Assembly: GCA_934754475.1 (NCBI GenBank)
Contig: CAKVHV010000001.1
Location: 310,001-374,000, forward strand
Origin: an uncultured Clostridia bacterium
GTDB taxonomy: Bacteria > Bacillota > Clostridia > Christensenellales > UBA1242
DNA: 64,000 bases
Reading direction: 5' to 3'
Shown here: piece after piece, positions 31,416 to 40,987 of the stretch
Numbering within the stretch: the first letter of the stretch is position 1
Layout: every line of letters starts with the position of its first letter
The notes under the pieces: generated by a model
Databases searched by the model: none
The model's input: only the letters and a program-made list of their open reading frames with translations
Told to the model about the DNA's origin: nothing
Program-made: the position numbers and the translations under genes

Positions 31416-33482
31416 ATGGAAAAAATTGAATTTGAAAAAGAAAAAGAGTATCTAGCAGATACTATTAAGCTCGTAAACAAAAAACTCAAATATTATTTGA
31501 ATTATGAGCAGAAAGTAGATAATATGCTAGATACTTCAAATAATGAGTATTTGGAATACTTAAGAAATAACGCAAACAAAATTAATGATAATGATTTTGT
31601 TGAAATTATGAATATGCAATCTCGTCTTGACGATTTGCAATCGGATACGATTGATATTAATAATTCTATTGAAGTTTGTCACAAAATGCAGAACAAACCT
31701 TATTTTGCAAGCATTGTTATCAAAGATAGAGACGAACTTAATCCCGAAAAGTATTATATTGGAATTCATTCTTTGGAAAGTTCCCAAAAGAATTATAGAG
31801 TTATTGATTGGCGTTCTCCAATTGCAAGCATTTTTTATGACGTTGAGCATGGAAAGTGTCAAATCAGAACCAATAGTTCAATTCTCAATTGTTTCTTGGA
31901 TAAAAAAAGACAATTTGGAATTGAAAAGGGCGAACTCAAATACTATATTGATAGCGATATTAATATCGAAGATGATTTGCTCAAAATTGCACTTGCTGGA
32001 AATACAAGCAATCAAATGAAGTCCATAGTTGAAACTATCCAAAAAGAACAAAATAGTGTTATTCGTGGGGATGAGTACAAAAATTTGGTAGTTCAAGGTG
32101 TAGCGGGTTCGGGGAAAACTGCGATTGCTATCCATAGAATTGCTTATCTTATGTACAAAATGAAAGGCAAAATTTCGTCCAAAAATATTAACTTTTTGTC
32201 TCCGAATAATGCTTTTTCATCTTATATATCTTCCGTTTTGCCAGACCTTGCCGAACAAGATATTGACAAAGTCCAACTAGACGATTTGGCAAGAATTAAT
32301 CTAAAAAATCATTGCATTGTCGAAAAAAAATTTGAACAAATCGAAAGATTAATTTTGTCTCAAGATTTAAGAGAATACAATCTTAAGACTAGTTACGAAT
32401 TTTTGTTAGACATGATTAAGTTTGCAAACGAAAATTATATAGACAATTTTGATATAGAAGACTTTGAAGTAAACAAAACATTAATTGATAGCAAAAAAGT
32501 CAAAGAACTCTTCTTTGGAAGATACAAAGATAGAGACTTGTTTACAAGACTTAAATGGATTACGGATAATATTTTTGATTTGTATTTTTACAAAGTCAAA
32601 AGTGTAGATAGAATACTCAAATATAAGCAATTTATATTTACAAAACTCTACAAGGCAATCAAAAACAAAAATTGTGTCAAAGCATATATGAACTTTTTGG
32701 CATCAAAAAATCTCAAACTTGAACTTGTAGGAAACAAAGTCAAAAACGAAGATGCTTATGGAATGTTATTTTTCAAAATATTCATTTATGGAATTGATAA
32801 ATTTGAAAATATCAAACATCTAGTAATTGACGAAATGCAAGACTATAGCGCAGTTCAACTTTATATTATCAAAAATCTTTATGATTGTGTTTATACTATG
32901 CTTGGTGACTTTAATCAAACTATTAATCCTACTTCAAGCAAGAATATTCTCAATTCTTTTAATAATATTTTGGGTGTTGAAAGCAATTTTGTCGAACTTA
33001 ACAAAACTTATCGAAGTACTAGTCAGATTGTTGAGTTTTATAACAAAATTGGCAAAAAATCAAATGTAAACTACGTTAATCGTAGTGGTGATGCTGTTGA
33101 ATTTGTTAAGACTAACGAAAAAGACGAAATTAGCACAATTTTGAATTTGATTAATGACTTCAAAGCCAAGGGCTATAAGTCAATTGCAGTTATCACCAAA
33201 ACAAATAGTCAAGCACTAGAATTATCCAAAAAATTTGAAGACAAAAATATAAACATCAATCTAATTGATGATAACATAGACAAGTATGAAAACGACGTAT
33301 GTATAATTTCAATATATAATAGCAAAGGGCTTGAATTTGACGGAGTAATTGTTTATAATGTAGATGATAGTTACTCAAGTGATATTGATAGAAACTTACT
33401 CTATATTGCTTGTACACGAGCGCTTCACAAATTAACACTTACTTGTAACTCACAAGAATTTAGTAAATTAATAGAAAACTAG
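31416..33482 (+). CDS. helD: HelD-like RNA polymerase-associated helicase/ATPase
   Basis: The UvrD/SF1-like protein (about 688 aa) has an N-terminal coiled coil (about residues 1-55), the family hallmark RVIDWRSPIASIFYD, Walker A QGVAGSGKTAIAIHR, Walker B HLVIDEMQDYS, GDFNQTINP, LNKTYRS and a C-terminal YIACTRALHKL motif. Known: HelD recycles stalled RNA polymerase in Firmicutes. The start is uncertain: TTG 31,392 or ATG 31,416, neither with a clear RBS. It is inserted between hslU and hisS and is followed 8 bp later by hisS. Confidence 0.88.
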   Translation: MEKIEFEKEKEYLADTIKLVNKKLKYYLNYEQKVDNMLDTSNNEYLEYLRNNANKINDNDFVEIMNMQSRLDDLQSDTIDINNSIEVCHKMQNKPYFASIVIKDRDELNPEKYYIGIHSLESSQKNYRVIDWRSPIASIFYDVEHGKCQIRTNSSILNCFLDKKRQFGIEKGELKYYIDSDINIEDDLLKIALAGNTSNQMKSIVETIQKEQNSVIRGDEYKNLVVQGVAGSGKTAIAIHRIAYLMYKMKGKISSKNINFLSPNNAFSSYISSVLPDLAEQDIDKVQLDDLARINLKNHCIVEKKFEQIERLILSQDLREYNLKTSYEFLLDMIKFANENYIDNFDIEDFEVNKTLIDSKKVKELFFGRYKDRDLFTRLKWITDNIFDLYFYKVKSVDRILKYKQFIFTKLYKAIKNKNCVKAYMNFLASKNLKLELVGNKVKNEDAYGMLFFKIFIYGIDKFENIKHLVIDEMQDYSAVQLYIIKNLYDCVYTMLGDFNQTINPTSSKNILNSFNNILGVESNFVELNKTYRSTSQIVEFYNKIGKKSNVNYVNRSGDAVEFVKTNEKDEISTILNLINDFKAKGYKSIAVITKTNSQALELSKKFEDKNININLIDDNIDKYENDVCIISIYNSKGLEFDGVIVYNVDDSYSSDIDRNLLYIACTRALHKLTLTCNSQEFSKLIEN

Positions 33483-33490
33483 GAGAAAAA

Positions 33491-34744
33491 ATGATAAATA
33501 TTTGCAAAGGCACAAAGGATATTTTGCCAAAAGATAGTTATAAATGGGATATTGTTAGAGACCAAGCAAGACTACTTGCCAAAAAATACAATCTCAAAGA
33601 AATATCCACACCTGTATTTGAAAGTACAGATTTGTTTGTAAGGTCGGACGGGGATAGCAGTGATATTGTTAACAAAGAAATGTACACCTTTCTTGACAAG
33701 GGTAATCGAAGCATTACTCTCAAACCCGAAGGAACAGCAGGGGTCGTAAGGTCTTATATCGAAAACGGATTTGGAAACGATATACTTCCTGTCAAACTCT
33801 ACTACATAACACCTTGTTATAGATACGAAAAACCACAAGCCGGAAGACTTAGAGAACATCACCAATTTGGTGTTGAAATTTTTGGTGCAAACTCACTTGC
33901 AAGTGATATTGAAGCCTTGTCTATTGCTATAGATTTTTATCGTAGTTTTGGAATTGACCCTTTGGTTAGACTTAACTTTTTGGGTTGTGATGAATGTAAA
34001 TCAAATTACAAACAAGTTCTCAAAAACTTTGTTGAACCACACCTTCCAGAAATGTGTGACGATTGTCACGTTAGATTCCAAACCAATCCACTTAGACTTC
34101 TTGATTGCAAGAGTACAATATGTCAAGATATTTTGAAAGATGCACCAAGCATCACAGACAATCTTTGTGATAATTGCAAGCACAAATTTAACGAAATAAC
34201 CAAAATGCTAACATCTCTAAATGTTAAATATGAGTTGGATAGCAAACTTGTTCGTGGACTAGATTATTATACAGACCTAGTATTTGAATTTTGGGATAGT
34301 GATTTGAGTCTTGGCAAAAACGCTCTTGGCGGTGGTGGAAGATATGACAAGTTAGTCTCCGAACTTGGCGGAAAACCAACTCCAGTTATTGGATTTGGAA
34401 TAGGAATTGAAAGACTACTCGGATATTTGGAAGCCAAAAACATAGAACTCAAAGACGAGTCAAGAGTTGATGTTTATGTTGCTAGCAACACCGAAGACGA
34501 AAACTATGTCATTAGATTTGTAAATTCTCTTAGAAGAAAAGGATTTAATGTAGATAGCGATTTATTAAATCGTAGCCTAAAATCTCAATTTAAATATGCT
34601 GACAAAATCAAAGCAAAATATGTTTTGGTTATTGGTGACGATGAGATTAACGAAAACAAAATTTCTATCAAAAACATGGAAACCGGTGAACAAATCAAAA
34701 TTTGGTCAAACGATGTAGCGGAGTATTTAAAACAAAATGTTTAG
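33491..34744 (+). CDS. hisS: Histidyl-tRNA synthetase
   Basis: The 417-aa class II synthetase has KGTKDILPKDSYKW at the N-terminus, TLKPEGTAGVVRSYIE (motif 1/2 region), CYRYEKPQAGRLREHHQFGVE (motif 2), the HisA motif LVRGLDYYTDLVFEF, GGGGRYDKLV and a C-terminal anticodon-binding domain. The middle segment has several Cys pairs (CDECK, CDDCH, CQ, CDNCK), a possible zinc site seen in some Firmicutes HisRS. RBS GGAG. It overlaps the next gene by 8 bp. Confidence 0.95.
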   Translation: MINICKGTKDILPKDSYKWDIVRDQARLLAKKYNLKEISTPVFESTDLFVRSDGDSSDIVNKEMYTFLDKGNRSITLKPEGTAGVVRSYIENGFGNDILPVKLYYITPCYRYEKPQAGRLREHHQFGVEIFGANSLASDIEALSIAIDFYRSFGIDPLVRLNFLGCDECKSNYKQVLKNFVEPHLPEMCDDCHVRFQTNPLRLLDCKSTICQDILKDAPSITDNLCDNCKHKFNEITKMLTSLNVKYELDSKLVRGLDYYTDLVFEFWDSDLSLGKNALGGGGRYDKLVSELGGKPTPVIGFGIGIERLLGYLEAKNIELKDESRVDVYVASNTEDENYVIRFVNSLRRKGFNVDSDLLNRSLKSQFKYADKIKAKYVLVIGDDEINENKISIKNMETGEQIKIWSNDVAEYLKQNV

Positions 34745-35423
34745 AAGATTGGAACTTCTCATTGGAGATAAGATTGAAAGACTAAAAAACTCCAAAGTTA
34801 TACTTTTTGGAGTTGGTGGAGTCGGTGGATATGTTGCCGAAATTCTAGTTAGGTCGGGAGTTGGAAATCTAACAATTGTCGACTATGATGTAGTAGATAT
34901 TAGCAACAAAAATCGTCAGATTATTGCACTTGATAGCACAATTGGCAAGGTTAAGGTTGATGTACTTAAAGATAGACTAGTAGACATTAGTCCCGATGTG
35001 CGTATTCTTGCTATTAACAAAAAATTAACTGTAGACAACATTCAAGATTTCAATCTTGAAAATTATGACTATATAATTGATGCAATTGATATGGTTTCTA
35101 GCAAACTCAAACTTATTGAGTATGCAAATAATCATAATATTCAAATTATTAGTGCAATGGGTGCTGGAAACAGATTTGGAATTCCCGAAGTTAAGATTGG
35201 GGATATTTATCAGACTAGTAATGACGGGCTAGCCAAAGTACTCCGAAGGGAACTGCGAAAACGCAATATAACATCACATACAGTGGTTTATACTACGAAT
35301 AAATCCACTCCTTGTGGGGATACTATTGGTAGTGTAGCATACTTTCCAGCAATGGTTGGGACTATGCTTTCGGCTTATGTCATAAATAAAATCGTAGGAG
35401 AAAATAATGGAGATAGAAATTAA
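34737..35423 (+). CDS. tcdA: tRNA threonylcarbamoyladenosine dehydratase (TcdA/CsdL family, E1-like)
   Basis: The 228-aa ThiF-fold protein has the nucleotide motif GVGGVGGYVAEILVRSG (about residues 24-40), IVDYDVVDISNKNRQ with the conserved D and R, and DAIDMVSSKLKLI. Length fits TcdA rather than ThiF/MoeB, and the usual zinc CxxC pairs are absent. It would cyclise t6A37 in tRNAs to ct6A. It overlaps hisS by 8 bp and trx by 17 bp, in one operon. Confidence 0.85.
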   Translation: MFRRLELLIGDKIERLKNSKVILFGVGGVGGYVAEILVRSGVGNLTIVDYDVVDISNKNRQIIALDSTIGKVKVDVLKDRLVDISPDVRILAINKKLTVDNIQDFNLENYDYIIDAIDMVSSKLKLIEYANNHNIQIISAMGAGNRFGIPEVKIGDIYQTSNDGLAKVLRRELRKRNITSHTVVYTTNKSTPCGDTIGSVAYFPAMVGTMLSAYVINKIVGENNGDRN

Positions 35424-35709
35424 CAAAGATAACTTCAAATCCGAAGTTTTGGACTATGAAGGAACTGTAATAGTTGACTTTTTTGGCACATGGTGTATGC
35501 CTTGCAAAATGCTTAAGCCAATTGTAGAAAAAGTTGCAAATGATTTAAATATTAAACTTGCAAAAGTGGATATTGACGAAAACGAAGAATTAGTCAAAGA
35601 GTTTGGAATAATGTCCGTTCCTACACTCAAAATTTTCAAAAATGGCAAAGAAGTCAATTCTAGTGTTGGAGTTATAAGCGAAACTAGACTAAAAGAATTA
35701 TTAAATTAA
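35407..35709 (+). CDS. trxA: Thioredoxin with WCMPCK active site
   Basis: The 100-aa protein has a full thioredoxin fold: VIVDFFGTWCMPCKMLKPIVE (active site about residues 29-34), VDIDENEELVKEFGIMSVPTLKIFKNG with the cis-Pro, and VGVISETRLKELL. The active site is CMPC where CGPC is usual, which can change redox potential. It follows tcdA with overlap; a terminator/promoter hairpin comes next. Confidence 0.92.
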   Translation: MEIEINKDNFKSEVLDYEGTVIVDFFGTWCMPCKMLKPIVEKVANDLNIKLAKVDIDENEELVKEFGIMSVPTLKIFKNGKEVNSSVGVISETRLKELLN

Positions 35710-35718
35710 TTTAAATTT

Positions 35719-35760
35719 TAAAAAGCGACTATTGACATAGTTGCCTTTTTGTTTTAAAAT
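35719..35760 (+). promoter_or_regulatory. Overlapping terminator and nifS promoter
   Basis: AAAAAGCGACTA / TAGTTGCCTTTTT (35,719-35,750) form a terminator hairpin with one bulge and a T-G pair. Its loop is exactly the -35 box TTGACA (35,732-35,737), followed after 17 bp by -10 TAAAAT (35,755-35,760). One short segment ends the trx operon and starts the nifS operon. Confidence 0.6.
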
Positions 35761-35817
35761 ATGTATAAGAAGTAATTTGTTTTAATTAACTTAGATAGTA
35801 TTTATGGAGAAATAATA

Positions 35818-36990
35818 ATGAAAAGAGTTTATCTTGATAATGCAGCAACAACAATGTTAAATGGTGAAGTTTTGCAAGAAATGATGCCATATCTTACTAG
35901 TATATATGGAAATTCTAGTAGTCTTCATTCTTTTGGTCGTGAAGCAGTAAGTGGAGTAGATAGTGCTAGAGACAAGATTGCAAAATATCTTGGTGCAAAA
36001 AGCAACGAGATTTTCTTTACTAGCGGTGGAACAGAAGCAAATAACTGGGCTTTGCGTGGAGTTGCTTATGCCAATATCAAAAAAGGAAAACACATAATAA
36101 CTAGCCAAATTGAACATCATAGTATCTTGGATACTTGCAAACAACTTGAAAAAGAAGGCTTTGAAGTAACATATCTTCCAGTTGACGAGACAGGTCTTGT
36201 TTCGCTGTCTAGTTTGTTGCATGAAATCAAGTCAACTACTACAATTGTATCAATCATGGCTGTCAACAACGAAATTGGGACAATTCAAAATATCAAGGCA
36301 ATTAGCGAAATTGTCAAATATTATGGCGCATATTTCCATGTCGATGCAGTTCAAGCATTGGGTGCATTCCCACTTAATGTTAATGATTTGGGTGTAGACT
36401 TACTAAGCATCTCTGCTCACAAAATTCATGGTCCAAAAGGCACTGGTGCATTATACATAAGAGAAGGTGTCAAGATAAACAAGTTTATGCTTGGTGGCGA
36501 ACAAGAAATGAATAGACGTGGCGGAACTGTGAATGTTGCTGGTGCAGTGGGTTTCGGCAAAGCTATTGAGTTAAATGCAAGAGATATGGCATTTAAGGAT
36601 AAAAAATTATATGAACTTACTTCGTATTTTATCAAAAAAGTTGAATACGAAATTCCAAATATTAAGTTAAACGGAAACATGATGCAAAAGTCTAATAGCA
36701 TAGTTTCAATTACTTTTGACGGAGTTGAAGGCGAAAATTTGATTATGTTACTTGATTTAAAAGGCATCGCAGTTTCAACTGGCTCAGCTTGTGCTTCGGG
36801 TTCTCTTGAAAAGAGTCACGTTCTCAAAGCAATTGGACTTAGCGATGAACAAGTTAGGGGAACTATTAGATTTTCGTTTGATACAAATATTACAAAAGAC
36901 GATATAGATTACACCGTAAGAGTGCTTTGTGAAGAAATCGAAAAATTAAGAAAGGCAAGCCCACTTAAACAAAAGAAAAAGGAAAACTAA
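35818..36990 (+). CDS. nifS: Cysteine desulfurase (NifS/IscS family)
   Basis: The 390-aa PLP enzyme shows [10 protein letters not shown] at the start, [31 protein letters not shown], the PLP lysine in [16 protein letters not shown] (about residue 202) and the catalytic Cys in [17 protein letters not shown] (about 326). It supplies sulfur for Fe-S clusters and thiolated tRNAs. It is followed 2 bp later by an IscU-like gene, so it likely serves a scaffold, but that scaffold is altered. Confidence 0.93.
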   Translation: MKRVYLDNAATTMLNGEVLQEMMPYLTSIYGNSSSLHSFGREAVSGVDSARDKIAKYLGAKSNEIFFTSGGTEANNWALRGVAYANIKKGKHIITSQIEHHSILDTCKQLEKEGFEVTYLPVDETGLVSLSSLLHEIKSTTTIVSIMAVNNEIGTIQNIKAISEIVKYYGAYFHVDAVQALGAFPLNVNDLGVDLLSISAHKIHGPKGTGALYIREGVKINKFMLGGEQEMNRRGGTVNVAGAVGFGKAIELNARDMAFKDKKLYELTSYFIKKVEYEIPNIKLNGNMMQKSNSIVSITFDGVEGENLIMLLDLKGIAVSTGSACASGSLEKSHVLKAIGLSDEQVRGTIRFSFDTNITKDDIDYTVRVLCEEIEKLRKASPLKQKKKEN

Positions 36991-36992
36991 TT

Positions 36993-38102
36993 ATGTATAA
37001 CCAAGAAGTTATTAATAGACTTAATAATCTTACATATTTATTTGCTCTCAAAAATGCGAATGTTACTGCCATGACTAAGAAAAATGAATTTGGCGATGTT
37101 GTTAAGTTTTTTGCTCAAATAAATTCAAACAACGTTATTCAAAAAATATCTTATAAGGCTAGTGGTTGTTCGGCTTTTATGGCAATATGTTCTTATTTTT
37201 GCGAAATTGTAACTAATAAGACAATTGACGAAGCAAAGAAAATTAACGAAACTGATTTAGAAAAATTTTCAAAACTAGATAGTCAAAAAACTCATGTTTA
37301 CAAAATTGTCTTGGATACTTTTGATTTGCTTTTGAAAAAGTATGAAAAAGGCTTGAAAAAAGGAACAATTACTCCTTGCGAACCAGTTGAGCCCAAAGTA
37401 GAAGAAACTAAGAAAACTAAAAAATCCATTTCAAAAAGAACAAATGCTCATATTGACGAAGAACTCAAAGAGATTTTGAGTGTAGATACTGACAAAAAAT
37501 CTAAACAAACTGAGACTCCAAAAAATACTCAAGTAATAAAAACAACAACCACAACTAGAAAGGTTACAAAAATTGTAAGTCAAACTCCAGTTGTAGAAAA
37601 AGTTGATTTAAGTGAAATTAGTGAGCCAAAAGTTGAACAAACGAGTGGAAATGTATCAGTTGAAGAAAAAGTAGTTACTAGTAAGACTTCAATCACTCAA
37701 GAAAAAATAGATACTCCAAAAAAATCTTTTGATGCTGTAGATATTGCAAATAGACTTAAGTCTCAAACTGCAATTGTTAAGGATAACGAGAACAAAAAGG
37801 CTCAAGACTCTCAAGCCAATCAAAACAAAATGTCTCACATAAATGCTCTTAATTTAAAAATTAAAAACAAAGAGACAAATGAAAAAATGCAAAGCAATTC
37901 TAAGTCTCTTAGTGATATGCTAAGTCGAATTCATAGTGCAAATGTTAATTCATCAAAAGCATCTTCTCAAAAAATTGAAGTTGAAACAAAACAAGAAAGT
38001 ATTGAAAGTCAAAAAGATGTAGACACAAAGAAATCTAAAAAAGAAGACAAGCCAAAAAAGGAAAAGAAATCGCTATTTGGCTGGTTACTTGGCAAAAAGT
38101 AA
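36993..38102 (+). CDS. Degenerate IscU-like protein with long disordered C-terminal extension
   Basis: Residues 1-122 follow the IscU fold: EFGDVVKFFAQI (IscU C37 position is Phe33; the Asp is kept), YKASGCSAFMAICSYF (C63 equivalent is Cys59), KTIDEAKKINETDLEKFSKL, and KTHVYKIVL where the third Cys (after His101) is Val. So two of the three cluster ligands are lost. Residues about 125-369 are low-complexity Lys/Ser/Thr/Glu-rich, ending in a basic FGWLLGKK segment. Known: IscU needs three Cys and an Asp to hold a [2Fe-2S] cluster. Inference: an altered scaffold or a sulfur acceptor/adaptor of the upstream NifS. Confidence 0.7.
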   Translation: MYNQEVINRLNNLTYLFALKNANVTAMTKKNEFGDVVKFFAQINSNNVIQKISYKASGCSAFMAICSYFCEIVTNKTIDEAKKINETDLEKFSKLDSQKTHVYKIVLDTFDLLLKKYEKGLKKGTITPCEPVEPKVEETKKTKKSISKRTNAHIDEELKEILSVDTDKKSKQTETPKNTQVIKTTTTTRKVTKIVSQTPVVEKVDLSEISEPKVEQTSGNVSVEEKVVTSKTSITQEKIDTPKKSFDAVDIANRLKSQTAIVKDNENKKAQDSQANQNKMSHINALNLKIKNKETNEKMQSNSKSLSDMLSRIHSANVNSSKASSQKIEVETKQESIESQKDVDTKKSKKEDKPKKEKKSLFGWLLGKK

Positions 38103-38118
38103 AAAAATTAACTCAAAC

Positions 38119-38147
38119 TAACCCAAAAGTTTGGGTTTATTTTTTTG
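38119..38147 (+). terminator. Terminator of the nifS operon
   Basis: ACCCAAA / TTTGGGT around 38,121-38,137, followed by TTATTTTTTT. Confidence 0.8.
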
Positions 38148-38242
38148 TCTAAAAATGTATAAATTTGATGCTATTTGCCAAAATAAAATATATCAATATT
38201 TAATTATTTTGATTAAATAACAATAAATTTAAGGAGTTTTTT

Positions 38243-38383
38243 ATGAAAGATTGTATTTTAATTGGCATGGCATTAGGTTTTATAGCAGGGGCTTTGGTCG
38301 TTTCTAATAACTCAAATGCTCAAAAAATGGTGGAAAAAGGCAAAAAAGCAATTAATGAGCAAGTTAAGAAACTAAAAGACTAA
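38243..38383 (+). CDS. Small YtxH-like membrane protein (46 aa)
   Basis: ATG at 38,243 follows TTAAGGAG. The 46-aa product has one glycine-containing hydrophobic helix (about residues 4-20) and then a Lys-rich amphipathic tail (about 25-46). This layout resembles short YtxH/gas-vesicle-GvpP-like proteins, but the match is only in architecture. The gene stands alone between a terminator and the ruvX promoter. Confidence 0.6.
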   Translation: MKDCILIGMALGFIAGALVVSNNSNAQKMVEKGKKAINEQVKKLKD

Positions 38384-38432
38384 AAAATTGTTTTTGTGTG
38401 TGCTAAAAAATTTTTTTCTTGCTTAAATTAAT

Positions 38433-38461
38433 TTTACAAATAATTTTGAATTTGCTATTAT
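38433..38461 (+). promoter_or_regulatory. ruvX promoter, apparently leaderless
   Basis: TTTACA (38,433-38,438), a 17-bp spacer and TATTAT (38,456-38,461). The ruvX ATG at 38,468 lies only 6 bp after the -10, where transcription should start, and no Shine-Dalgarno is present. Confidence 0.55.
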
Positions 38462-38467
38462 AGGTGT

Positions 38468-38893
38468 ATGGATAATTCATATTATAGAGTTATGGCACTT
38501 GACTATGGTGACGTAAGAATTGGAATCGCTTTGAGTGATGTTACAAGATTTCTAGCTTCGGGTTATGAAAACTATACTCGCAAGTCTTTGGAAGAAGATT
38601 GCAAACATATTGCTCAAATTGCTCAAGATAATAATGTCAAAGTAATAGTCTTGGGATTACCGCTTAATATGGATGGTTCAAAAGGCGTTAGAGTCGAGAA
38701 AACATATGAATTTGCTGATGTTCTCAAAAATTATACTGATGCAAAAATTGATTATCTTGATGAACGTCTTACATCGGTTTCGGCAGAAAAAATCCTAATT
38801 TCCGCCGACGTATCTCGAAAAAAGCGAAAAGAAGTTTTGGATAAACTATCCGCAACTATAATTTTGCAAGATTATTTAGATGTAAGAAAATAG
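38468..38893 (+). CDS. ruvX: RuvX/YqgF family (Holliday-junction resolvase-like, rRNA processing)
   Basis: The 141-aa RNase H-fold protein has MALDYGDVRIGIALSD (about residues 9-24), VLGLPLNMDGSKG (about 60-72) and YLDERLTS (about 98-105), the conserved acidic sites of YqgF. Known: it is needed for pre-16S rRNA 5'-end processing and can cut branched DNA. It has no RBS and likely has a leaderless mRNA; the DUF1292 gene follows after 28 bp, matching the Firmicutes ruvX-yrzB order. Confidence 0.9.
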   Translation: MDNSYYRVMALDYGDVRIGIALSDVTRFLASGYENYTRKSLEEDCKHIAQIAQDNNVKVIVLGLPLNMDGSKGVRVEKTYEFADVLKNYTDAKIDYLDERLTSVSAEKILISADVSRKKRKEVLDKLSATIILQDYLDVRK

Positions 38894-38921
38894 GAAATTA
38901 AAATTTAAGGAGAATTGATAA

Positions 38922-39257
38922 ATGGCAGAAGAATTTTTATCACCAATAGATATGTTGCTTGACGAAAATAACACAGACAACATCAAACTTTACAACGAAG
39001 ACAACCAAGAAGTTGAATTTGAACAAATTGCACTTGTACCAATCGAAGAAAAAACTTATGCAATTTTGAAACCAGTTGCAAATATGGAAGGCATCGCCGA
39101 AGACGAAGCATTAGTATTTGTTATTGACGAAATCGACGACGAAGATTGCTTGGTTATCGTTGAAGACGATAGTATCGTTGACAAAGTATTTGAAGAATAC
39201 TACAAAATGCTCAAAGAAGAAGGCATTGACGTAGACGATAACAATACTCAAGAATAA
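38922..39257 (+). CDS. yrzB: DUF1292 (YrzB-like) acidic protein
   Basis: The 111-aa protein is very acidic, with the DUF1292 pattern: VEFEQIALVPIEEKTYAILKPV followed by EDEALVFVIDEIDDEDCLVIVEDDSIVDKVFEEYYKM. Known: members are short and of unknown function and follow yqgF in Firmicutes. RBS AAGGAG. A terminator follows directly. Confidence 0.82.
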   Translation: MAEEFLSPIDMLLDENNTDNIKLYNEDNQEVEFEQIALVPIEEKTYAILKPVANMEGIAEDEALVFVIDEIDDEDCLVIVEDDSIVDKVFEEYYKMLKEEGIDVDDNNTQE

Positions 39258-39265
39258 TTGAATGT

Positions 39266-39292
39266 GTGCAAAGTTTACTTTGCACTTTTTTT
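39266..39292 (+). terminator. Terminator of ruvX-DUF1292
   Basis: GTGCAAAG TTTA CTTTGCAC (39,266-39,285) plus seven T. Confidence 0.88.
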
Positions 39293-39313
39293 GTACAAAA
39301 TTACATAAAATTA

Positions 39314-39510
39314 TTGATTTTTTCAAATTTGTATGGTATTATTATTTCGTTGAATAATGACGCACTAGGTGAATTTTGAGTGATTTTTGAAAATTTTAAT
39401 CAAAAACTCGCTTAAAACAACAAGATTTTCTCAAAATTTTGTTGATTTGATAGTTTGTTGGCTATAAGCTTTGCTATCAGAGTTCAAAACATCTAGGATG
39501 AAAAAACAAG
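39314..39510 (+). promoter_or_regulatory. rpsB promoter and structured leader
   Basis: The promoter is TTGATT (39,314-39,319), 17 bp, TATTAT (39,337-39,342). The roughly 170-nt leader then folds into three hairpins: TTTTTGA/TCAAAAA with GAG/CTC (about 39,378-39,412), CAACAAGATTTT/AAAATTTTGTTG (about 39,418-39,445), and GATAG/CTATC (about 39,449-39,478). Such a leader may bind S2 for autoregulation; this is inference. Confidence 0.5.
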
Positions 39511-39522
39511 GAGGAAATAATA

Positions 39523-40302
39523 ATGTCAGTAATTTCAATGAAACAATTGCTTGAAGCAGGTGTTCACTTCGGTCACCAAACTAGAAAGTGGAACCCAAAA
39601 ATGAGCAAATACATCTTTAATTCAAGAAACGATATTCATATCATCAATCTTGAAGACACAGTAGTTTTGATTGACAAGGCTTATGATTATATCAAATCTA
39701 TGGCTAGCGAAGGCAAAACTATCCTATTCGTAGGAACAAAAAAACAAGCTCAAAAAGCTATCGAAGACGAAGCTAAGAGATGTGGTATGTACTACATCAA
39801 TTCTCGTTGGTTGGGTGGTACTCTTACTAACTTCAAAACAATTAGAAGCAGAGTAGAGAGACTTAACAAACTTGAAACTATGGAAAAGGTTGGCGAATTT
39901 AACCTACTTCCTAAAAAAGAAGTTATCAAACTAAAAGCTGAAAGAGACAAACTCGAAAAGAATCTTGGCGGTATCAAGGAAATGACTAAGCTTCCTGATG
40001 TTCTATTTATCGTAGACACCAAAAAAGAACACATCGCTGTTCAAGAAGCTAAATCTTTGGGTATCCCGGTTGTAGCTTTGCTTGATACAAACTGTGACCC
40101 AGAACCTATCGACTACGTTATCCCTGGTAACGATGACGCAATCAGAGCAGTATCACTTATCGCTGGTGCTATGGCTAATGCTGTTATCGAAGCTAGAGAA
40201 GGTGTTGCTCCAGTTACTGAAGAAGAAGCTGTAGCTACTGAAGAAACAACTGAACCAGTTCAAGAAGAAGTTGCAAACGAAGAAGTTAAAACCGAAGAAT
40301 AA
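39523..40302 (+). CDS. rpsB: 30S ribosomal protein S2
   Basis: The 259-aa protein has the S2 signatures [20 protein letters not shown] (about residues 12-31), [13 protein letters not shown] and [14 protein letters not shown] 30-residue acidic C-terminal tail (Glu/Thr/Val-rich) extends past the core. RBS AAGGAGG. It is followed by tsf as in nearly all bacteria. Confidence 0.96.
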   Translation: MSVISMKQLLEAGVHFGHQTRKWNPKMSKYIFNSRNDIHIINLEDTVVLIDKAYDYIKSMASEGKTILFVGTKKQAQKAIEDEAKRCGMYYINSRWLGGTLTNFKTIRSRVERLNKLETMEKVGEFNLLPKKEVIKLKAERDKLEKNLGGIKEMTKLPDVLFIVDTKKEHIAVQEAKSLGIPVVALLDTNCDPEPIDYVIPGNDDAIRAVSLIAGAMANAVIEAREGVAPVTEEEAVATEETTEPVQEEVANEEVKTEE

Positions 40303-40326
40303 TTTTATATAGGAGTGAAAAAGGTT

Positions 40327-40983
40327 ATGTTTTCAAACGAAGATATTGTAAAACTAAGAAAAAGAACAAATGCAGGTATAATGGACTGCAAAACTGCTTT
40401 GACAGAATCTGACGGAGATTTGGACAAGGCTACTGAATGGTTAAGAGAAAAAGGTATTGCAAAAGCTGCTAAGAAAGCAGACAGAATTGCAGCCGAAGGA
40501 CTAGTTTACTCTTACATCCACATGGGTGGAAAAATTGGTGTTATGGTTGAAGTTAACTGTGAAACAGATTTCGTTGCACGTAGTGACAACTTTGTTGCTT
40601 TCTGCAAAGACATTGCTTTGCAAATCGCAGCAGCAAGACCACTTTATGTAACTACAGAAGAAGTTCCTACAGATGTTCTTGACCACGAAAAAGAAATCTT
40701 GAGAATTCAAGCTCTTAACGAAGGAAAACCTGAAGCTATTGTTGACAGAATGATTGAAGGTAGAGTTAAGAAATTCTACGAAGAAGTTTGTCTACTTGAA
40801 CAACCATTCGTAAAAGACCCTAGCAAAACAATCAAAGATTTGCTTAACGAAGCAATCCTTACAATTGGCGAAAAAATTTCTATTCGTAGATTTACTCGTT
40901 ATGAAATGGGTGAAGGTTTGGAAAAGAGAAAAGATAACTTTGCAGACGAAGTTATGTCTCAAATGAAAAAATCTGATGAATAA
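40327..40983 (+). CDS. tsf: Elongation factor Ts
   Basis: The start is taken at ATG 40,327; the in-frame GTG at 40,315 overlaps the TAGGAG RBS and is unlikely. The 218-aa EF-Ts has [25 protein letters not shown] (about residues 11-35), [23 protein letters not shown] and the C-terminal [10 protein letters not shown]. It exchanges GDP on EF-Tu. Shorter than E. coli Ts (283 aa), as in many Firmicutes. pyrH, the usual next gene, is missing; a terminator follows. Confidence 0.95.
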   Translation: MFSNEDIVKLRKRTNAGIMDCKTALTESDGDLDKATEWLREKGIAKAAKKADRIAAEGLVYSYIHMGGKIGVMVEVNCETDFVARSDNFVAFCKDIALQIAAARPLYVTTEEVPTDVLDHEKEILRIQALNEGKPEAIVDRMIEGRVKKFYEEVCLLEQPFVKDPSKTIKDLLNEAILTIGEKISIRRFTRYEMGEGLEKRKDNFADEVMSQMKKSDE

Positions 40984-40987
40984 TTCA

